DNA of 64,000 nt from Amycolatopsis mediterranei (lineage in GTDB: Bacteria > Actinomycetota > Actinomycetes > Mycobacteriales > Pseudonocardiaceae): positions 7,187,749-7,251,748 of the forward strand of contig NZ_CP100416.1 of the NCBI RefSeq assembly GCF_026017845.1, written 5' to 3'. The notes under the pieces are model-generated. The model was not told the DNA's origin. It ran no database searches and saw only the letters and a program-made list of their open reading frames with translations. Every line of letters starts with the position of its first letter. The first letter of the stretch is position 1. The position numbers and the translations under genes are program-made. Below, piece after piece: positions 59,423-64,000 of the stretch.

Positions 59423-59881
59423 TCAGGCGGCGATCGTGGACGCCAGCTTGGGCTGCCCGATCGTCGTCCGCAACGTCGTGTTCATCCTCGGTGCGGGAGA
59501 AACCCGCAGGTCGGCGAGGTCGTTCCCGATCAGCTCCGACATCAGGCGGCCGCCTTCGATGCCGGCCGCCGAGGCCTCGGCGCCCCGCTTCTCCCGGGGC
59601 GTGCCTTCCACGATCCGCTCGTCGACCGGTGGGACCTCGACGTGGTCGAGGGCCGAAACGTCCGCCGCCACGTTGTGCAGCAGCTCGCCGAGCGGAAGGT
59701 CCAGAGCCTGGCAGATGGACGCGAGCAGTTCGCTCGACGCCTCCTTCTGGCCCCGCTCCACCTCCGAGAGGTAGCCGAGGCTGACCCTGGCGGCGCGGGA
59801 GATGTCGCGCAGCGTACGACGCTGGTTGGTGCGGGCATGACGGAGCCGATCACCGATCGCCTCACGCAACAGCACGGTCAT
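59423..59881 (-). CDS. clgR: Transcriptional activator ClgR (XRE-type)
   Basis: The 152-residue protein has an HTH-XRE domain (RTLRDISRAARVSLGYLSE near residue 25) and ends in STIAA. A C-terminal Ala-Ala degron for ClpP is a known feature of ClgR, which activates clp protease and psp genes. The ATG at 59881 was chosen because it starts the known ClgR N-terminus MTVLLREAIGDRLR. A ClgR-type box lies upstream. Confidence 0.88.
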   Translation of the reverse strand: MTVLLREAIGDRLRHARTNQRRTLRDISRAARVSLGYLSEVERGQKEASSELLASICQALDLPLGELLHNVAADVSALDHVEVPPVDERIVEGTPREKRGAEASAAGIEGGRLMSELIGNDLADLRVSPAPRMNTTLRTTIGQPKLASTIAA

Positions 59882-59956
59882 CACGCGCCTCCCTTCCGAA
59901 CAAGTACCCCCTACGTTACCCAGAGCGGCGCCCCGGGCGCAGGAGTTGGTGTGCCC

Positions 59957-59973
59957 GTACGCCAAGGGCGAAC
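59957..59973 (-). promoter_or_regulatory. ClgR-type box upstream of clgR
   Basis: GTACGCCAAGGGCGAAC contains the dyad CGC-N5-GCG and matches most of the ClgR consensus known from Corynebacterium and Streptomyces. It lies 76 bp upstream of clgR and suggests autoregulation. Confidence 0.6.
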
Positions 59974-59980
59974 GCGTTTT

Positions 59981-60442
59981 TCACGCCAAATGTTCCCCGA
60001 GCAGGGCAAACGCGGCCAAGACCGACTCGGTCCTGATCAAGTCCCGAGTGCCGGTCAAGTCCAGCGTACGGACTGTACGTGTTCCCGGCCCAGCGAGCCC
60101 GAGGTGCACGGTGCCCGGCTCGACGCCGTCCTGTGCCGACGGTCCGGCCACACCGGTGAGCCCGAGGCCCCACGTGGCGCCGCACCGGTCGCGGGCGCCC
60201 TCGGCCAGCTGGGCGGCCACCTCGGGGTGGACGGCGCCGTGCTCGGCCAGCAGCTCGGGGTCGACGCCGGCCAGTGCGGCTTTCAGCTCGGTCGCGTAGA
60301 CGACCAGTCCCCCGCGCAGGACCGCGCTCGCCCCGGGCACCCGCGCGAGGGTGGCGCAGACGAGCCCGGCCGTCAGCGACTCGGCCGCCGCGACGGTCTC
60401 GCCCCGCGCGGCCAGGGCCGCGACCAGGGCCGTTTCGTCCAC
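59981..60442 (-). CDS. cinA: CinA C-terminal domain protein (NMN amidohydrolase type)
   Basis: The 153-residue protein contains the CinA/PncC domain with AAAESLTAGLVCATLARVPG, VVYATELKAALAGV and GLTGVAGP motifs. This domain hydrolyses nicotinamide mononucleotide to nicotinate mononucleotide in pyridine salvage. It lacks the N-terminal MoCF-like domain of full CinA. The GTG at 60442 lies just before the pgsA stop. Confidence 0.85.
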   Translation of the reverse strand: MDETALVAALAARGETVAAAESLTAGLVCATLARVPGASAVLRGGLVVYATELKAALAGVDPELLAEHGAVHPEVAAQLAEGARDRCGATWGLGLTGVAGPSAQDGVEPGTVHLGLAGPGTRTVRTLDLTGTRDLIRTESVLAAFALLGEHLA

Positions 60443-60444
60443 CG

Positions 60445-61086
60445 TCAGCTCCCGGTGACCCGGCGCCCGGCCGCCCGCAGCCGCACCGCCCGCACCAGGT
60501 AGTCGACGCCGGTGACCACGGTCAGCACCAGGGCCAGCCCCATCAACGCCCACCGCACCGGGTCCGCGCCGGCCGGCAGCGGCAGCAGGTACGCCACGAT
60601 CGCGGCGATCTGCGCCATCGTCTTGGCCTTCCCGCCCCGGCTGGCCGGGATCACGCCGTGCCGGATCACCCAGAACCGCAGCAGCGTCACGCCGATTTCG
60701 CGAACCGCGATGACGATCGTGACCCACCAGCCGAGCTCGCCCAGCACACTCAGCCCGACCAGCGCGGCGCCGGTCAGTGCCTTGTCCGCGATCGGGTCGG
60801 CGATCTTGCCGAAGTCGGTGATCAGGCCGTACTTGCGGGCCACCCAGCCGTCGAGCTGGTCGGTGGCCGAGGCGATCGCGAACAGCCCGGTCGCGATCGC
60901 GCGCCAGGTCTCGTCGTGGCCGTCGCCGACGAACAGCGCGACGACGAACAGCGGCACCAGGACCAGCCGCGACAACGTCAGCAGGTTCGCGACGTTGAGC
61001 GTCGGGACCGGGGTCGGCTCCGGGAGCTGGGCGGGGGCGTCGCGCGCCAGGCCCTCGTCGGCGGCGTCGCTGGGGAGCGCACTCAC
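60445..61086 (-). CDS. pgsA: CDP-diacylglycerol--glycerol-3-phosphate phosphatidyltransferase PgsA
   Basis: The 213-residue membrane protein has the CDP-alcohol phosphatidyltransferase motif DGWVAR...GKIADPIADK and about five transmembrane helices. It makes phosphatidylglycerol phosphate. The GTG start overlaps the rimO stop (GTGA). Confidence 0.92.
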   Translation of the reverse strand: MSALPSDAADEGLARDAPAQLPEPTPVPTLNVANLLTLSRLVLVPLFVVALFVGDGHDETWRAIATGLFAIASATDQLDGWVARKYGLITDFGKIADPIADKALTGAALVGLSVLGELGWWVTIVIAVREIGVTLLRFWVIRHGVIPASRGGKAKTMAQIAAIVAYLLPLPAGADPVRWALMGLALVLTVVTGVDYLVRAVRLRAAGRRVTGS

Positions 61087-62519
61087 CGGTCGGCGTCCGG
61101 TACCGCGCGGACGATCAGGTCGACGCCCGCCGAGTCGACGACCTCGCAGCGCAGGAAGTCACCGACCTGCACCTTTTCCGGGGCGTCGAGGATGATGCAC
61201 TCGCCGTCGACCTCCGGCGCCTGGTGCGCCGCGCGGCCGGTGAGCTCGCCGTCGTCGTCCAGCTCCACCAGGACGTCGACGAAGGTGCCGATCCGGTCCT
61301 CGGCGCGCTGCGTGGTCAGCTCCTCGACCAGCGCCGAGATCCGGGTGACGCGGCGGCCGACCTCTTCGGGGTCGAGCTTGCCGTCGAAGGTCTCGGCTTC
61401 GGTGCCGTCCTCGTCCGAGTAGCCGAAGACGCCGACGGCGTCGAGGCGCGCGCCCGTCAGGAACCGCTCGAGCTCGGCCAGGTCGTGCTCGGTCTCGCCG
61501 GGGAACCCGACGATCACGTTGGTCCGGATGCCCGCCTCGGGCGCGTACTCGCGGATCTGCTCGCACAGCGCCAGGAACGAGTCCGTCGAGCCGAACCGGC
61601 GCATCCGGCGCAGCACCTGCTCGCTGGAGTGCTGGAACGACAGGTCGAAGTACTCGGCGACGCCCGGCGTGGTCGCGATGGCCTTGACCAGTTGCGGGCG
61701 CGTCTCGGCCGGCTGCAGGTAGGAGACGCGGACGCGCTCGATGCCGTCGATCTCCGCCAGGCGCGGCAGCAGCCGCTCCAGCGCGGTGGCGCCGTCGCGG
61801 CCGAAGTCCTTGCCGTAGGACGTCGAGTTCTCGCTGACCAGGAACAGCTCCTTGACGCCGTGCTCGGCCAGCCACATCGCCTCGGCGACGATCTCGTCGG
61901 GCTGCCGGGAGACGAACGAGCCGCGGAACGACGGGATCGCGCAGAACGAGCAGCGCCGGTCGCAGCCGGAAGCGATCTTCAGCGCGGCCACCGGCGCGTC
62001 GTCGAGGCGCGTGCGCAGCACCCGCGGGCCCCAGCCGTGCTGCGCGTGGCCCGGGACCTCCACGGTCTCCGCGGCGGCGGGCCGCTGGACCGGGCTGATC
62101 GGGAGCAGCTTGCGGCGGTCGCCCGGCGTGTGCGAGGCGATCTTGCGGCCGGCGACGACGTCGTCGAGCCGAGCCGAAAGGTCGGCGTAGTGGTCGAAGC
62201 CCAGCACCGCGTCGGCCTCCGGGAGGCTGTCGGCGAGCTCGTGCCCGTAGCGCTCGGCCATGCAGCCGACGGCGACGACCTTCTTGCCCGTGTCGGACGC
62301 GGCGAGCAGCGTGTCGACGGAGTCCTTCTTGGCCGACTCGACGAAGCCGCAGGTGTTGACCACCACGACGTCGGAGTCCTCCGGATCGGCCGCCAGCTCC
62401 CAGCCGCCGGCCGCGAGCCGGCCCGCCAGCTCCTCCGAGTCGACCTCGTTGCGGGCGCAGCCCAGGGTCAGCAGGGAGACGCGTCGGGGGGCGGCTGGGT
62501 CCGTGGCAGGGGAAGGCAC
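61083..62519 (-). CDS. rimO: Ribosomal protein S12 methylthiotransferase RimO
   Basis: The 478-residue radical-SAM protein has the N-terminal UPF0004 domain (LLTLGCARNEVDSEE), the CxxxCxxC cluster motif CDRRCSFC and a TRAM domain at the C-terminus. It methylthiolates an Asp of ribosomal protein S12. The GTG at 62519 (VPSPATDP) starts just before the conserved LLTLGCARN; the ribosome site is weak. Confidence 0.93.
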   Translation of the reverse strand: MPSPATDPAAPRRVSLLTLGCARNEVDSEELAGRLAAGGWELAADPEDSDVVVVNTCGFVESAKKDSVDTLLAASDTGKKVVAVGCMAERYGHELADSLPEADAVLGFDHYADLSARLDDVVAGRKIASHTPGDRRKLLPISPVQRPAAAETVEVPGHAQHGWGPRVLRTRLDDAPVAALKIASGCDRRCSFCAIPSFRGSFVSRQPDEIVAEAMWLAEHGVKELFLVSENSTSYGKDFGRDGATALERLLPRLAEIDGIERVRVSYLQPAETRPQLVKAIATTPGVAEYFDLSFQHSSEQVLRRMRRFGSTDSFLALCEQIREYAPEAGIRTNVIVGFPGETEHDLAELERFLTGARLDAVGVFGYSDEDGTEAETFDGKLDPEEVGRRVTRISALVEELTTQRAEDRIGTFVDVLVELDDDGELTGRAAHQAPEVDGECIILDAPEKVQVGDFLRCEVVDSAGVDLIVRAVPDADR

Positions 62520-62574
62520 GACGTTCAGGGTAGCCGCCGGTCCCGCGTGGCCCGACGACGGCGTAGCCCGGTGG

Positions 62575-62698
62575 TGACAACCGGGGCTTCGCCCCGAGCC
62601 GGGGACTCCGCCACCCGAACCCCCGAAAAGCGGCTGTGACAACCGGGGCTTCGCCCCGAGCCGGGGGCTCCGCCACCCGGACCCCCGAAAAGCGGCTG
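62575..62698 (+). repeat. Two tandem 62-bp copies of the GGGGCTTCG repeat
   Basis: Copies at 62575-62636 and 62637-62698 differ at two positions. Each holds a CCGGGGCTTCGCCCC hairpin, the block CTCCGCCACCC and CCCCCGAAAAGCGGCTG. They fill the divergent gap between rimO and argA. Confidence 0.85.
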
Positions 62699-62739
62699 TG
62701 TCGCCGCGCGCGCCAGACGATGTGGCAGGGTGGACGATC

Positions 62740-63249
62740 GTGCCGTCAGACTCGCTCCGCCCGACCGTCCGCCGCGCCCGGATCGCCGACGTCCGCAAGA
62801 TCAAGGCCCTGGTCGACTCGGACGCCGGCCGCGTCCTGCTGGAGAAGGACCTGGTCACGCTGTACGAGGCGGTCCAGGAGTTCTGGGTCGCCGAAGTGGG
62901 TGACGAAGTGGTCGGGGCGGCCGCGCTGCACGTGCTCTGGGAGGACATCGCCGAGCTGCGCACGGTCGTGGTCGACAAGGCCGTCCGCGGCCAGGGAGTC
63001 GGGCGGCTGCTGGTGGCCCGGCTGGTCGACGAAGCGCGTGAGCTCGGTCTCAAACGGCTGTTCGTCCTGACGTTCGAGACCCGCTTCTTCACCGGCCACG
63101 GGTTCGTGGAGATCGACGGCACGCCGGTGTCGCACGAGGTCTACGAGGAGATGCGGCGTTCGCACGACACCGGCGTCGCCGAATTCCTCGACCTTCCTTA
63201 CGTCAAGCCGAACACTCTCGGCAATTCGCGGATGCTGCTCGAACTCTGA
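62740..63249 (+). CDS. argA: Amino-acid N-acetyltransferase (actinobacterial ArgA type)
   Basis: The 169-residue GNAT protein has RRARIADVRKIKALVDSDAG, LYEAVQEFWVAEV and the acetyl-CoA loop VRGQGVGRLLVARLVDEA. It matches the short ArgA of mycobacteria (Rv2747), which makes N-acetylglutamate. The GTG at 62740 after AGGGTGG was chosen; an upstream GTG at 62698 would add 14 residues from the repeat region. Confidence 0.82.
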   Translation: MPSDSLRPTVRRARIADVRKIKALVDSDAGRVLLEKDLVTLYEAVQEFWVAEVGDEVVGAAALHVLWEDIAELRTVVVDKAVRGQGVGRLLVARLVDEARELGLKRLFVLTFETRFFTGHGFVEIDGTPVSHEVYEEMRRSHDTGVAEFLDLPYVKPNTLGNSRMLLEL

Positions 63250-63340
63250 GTGAAAACCTCCGTTCGGGCGGTGACGGGCGCCACCGGCCTGCCGGAAGCT
63301 GATCGGGCACTTGTCCACCGATCGGCAAGGGAAGCAAGCG

Positions 63341-63775
63341 ATGCGCACGACACTGCGGAACCTGGGGGCCACCGTGACGGTGGCCGTTTCTGTCGGCGCG
63401 GGTGCCCTGCTGGGCACCGGCACCGCGGCCGCCGTCGACATCCCGGCGGTCACCGACCAGTACCTCTTCTCGACGTCACTGTCCGGCTTCGAAACGATCC
63501 GGAACCAAGCGCCGTACTCCGGCCAGCTGGACTGGTCGTCCGACGGCTGTTCGTGGGCGCCGGACAACCCGTTCGGGTGGCAGTTCCTGCCCGGCTGCCA
63601 CCGGCACGACTTCGGCTACCGCAACTACAAGAAGCAGGGCCGGTTCACCGAGGCGAACCGGCTGAGGATCGACGACAACCTCTACTCCGACCTGAAGAGC
63701 GTCTGCGGCTCCAACATCGCCTGCAAGGGTGCGGCGTGGACGTACTACGAGGCGGTCCGCAAGTTCGGCGGCTGA
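63341..63775 (+). CDS. Secreted prokaryotic phospholipase A2
   Basis: The 144-residue protein has a signal peptide of about 31 residues (cleavage near TAAA-VD) and a mature domain with the bacterial PLA2 catalytic His-Asp in PGCHRHDFGYRNY and four Cys for two disulfides. It hydrolyses glycerophospholipids outside the cell. The ATG at 63341 follows AAGGGAAG; an upstream in-frame start was rejected because it would precede the signal peptide. Confidence 0.9.
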   Translation: MRTTLRNLGATVTVAVSVGAGALLGTGTAAAVDIPAVTDQYLFSTSLSGFETIRNQAPYSGQLDWSSDGCSWAPDNPFGWQFLPGCHRHDFGYRNYKKQGRFTEANRLRIDDNLYSDLKSVCGSNIACKGAAWTYYEAVRKFGG

Positions 63776-63782
63776 GCCCGGC

Positions 63783-63810
63783 GGCCCGGGCCGCGTGCTC
63801 GGCCCGGGCC
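63783..63810. terminator. Hairpin downstream of the phospholipase gene
   Basis: Two copies of the self-complementary GGCCCGGGCC (63783-63792 and 63801-63810) can pair as a 10-bp stem with an 8-nt loop. Confidence 0.5.
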
Positions 63811-63825
63811 AGCCAGGATGGGTGC

Positions 63826-64000
63826 ATGGACATCGATCATCTGCTCAGCACGACCCGGGCGGTCCGCCGGAAGCTCGACCTCGACCGGCCGGTGGAACCC
63901 GAGGTCCTCGAGGAGTGCCTGAACCTGGCGCTGCAGGCGCCGACGCCCGGCAACGTCCAGGCCTGGCGCTGGCTCGTGGTGCGCGACCAGGACGCGAAGA
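63826..64000 (+). CDS. Nitroreductase-family protein (partial, runs off the right edge)
   Basis: The 58 visible residues, MDIDHLLSTTRAVRRKLDLD and onward, with EECLNLALQAPTPGNVQAWR, match the N-terminus of FMN-dependent nitroreductases (the R-A-V-R-x-L start and the SNxQ/W-type FMN loop). The ATG at 63826 is the first in frame. The catalytic body lies outside the window. Confidence 0.75.
   Translation, partial: MDIDHLLSTTRAVRRKLDLDRPVEPEVLEECLNLALQAPTPGNVQAWRWLVVRDQDAK

Overview
The window is about 64 kb of very GC-rich DNA with short gaps, many GTG starts and GTGA/ATGA stop-start overlaps. It looks like a chromosome piece of a pseudonocardial actinomycete, most likely Amycolatopsis or a close relative. 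The basis is a meso-diaminopimelate-type dcw cluster, a mycobacterial-style clgR/pspA/pspM stress locus, EspG- and DUF3558-like type VII-associated genes, and a lipopeptide-type NRPS locus. The genus is an inference; no rRNA gene is present.

Region 1 (1-19.5 kb) is a nonribosomal peptide locus cut by the left edge. It holds: a FAAL-ACP-C-A protein (serine-like pocket) running out of the window; a P450; a hotdog-fold protein; a complete glycine amidinotransferase homologue; a C-A-PCP protein; an A-PCP-TE protein that keeps only the C-terminal lobe of a condensation domain; a divergent A-PCP protein with a valine-like pocket; and a large LAL/LuxR regulator. A fatty-acylated peptide carrying serine and a guanidino group is a reasonable guess, but the structure is unknown.

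Region 2 (19.5-23.1 kb) has a LysR/ArgP regulator, a CGNR zinc-finger protein divergent from an MFS exporter across a long palindrome, and an NmrA-type oxidoreductase behind two tandem palindromes.

Region 3 (23.1-38.1 kb) is the minus-strand dcw cluster mraZ-rsmH-ftsL-ftsI-murE-murF-mraY-murD-ftsW-murG-murC-ftsQ. ftsZ, which usually follows ftsQ, is not in the window; regions 1 and 2 occupy that side. Regulatory features include a four-repeat MraZ-type box, a 25-bp inverted repeat between mraZ and rsmH, and a terminator between ftsI and murE.

Region 4 (38.1-48.1 kb) has an AbiEi/DUF559-like gene between 55-bp perfect direct repeats, a small EspG/PPE-like/lipoprotein operon, a MoxR-DUF58-transglutaminase operon containing an odd low-complexity ORF, and a DUF3040 membrane protein.

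Region 5 (48.3-64 kb) is housekeeping: dinB, a methyltransferase, a ParA-like ATPase, a Nei-type glycosylase, a deaminase, a strongly structured probable ncRNA, a GNAT acetyltransferase, pyrD, an allophanate-hydrolase-like protein that has lost its catalytic residues, pspM-pspA with an ECF-type promoter, clgR with a likely own box, cinA, pgsA, rimO, argA, a secreted phospholipase A2 and the start of a nitroreductase. Three families of short intergenic repeats are scattered through regions 4 and 5. No tRNA, rRNA, CRISPR array or insertion sequence was seen.
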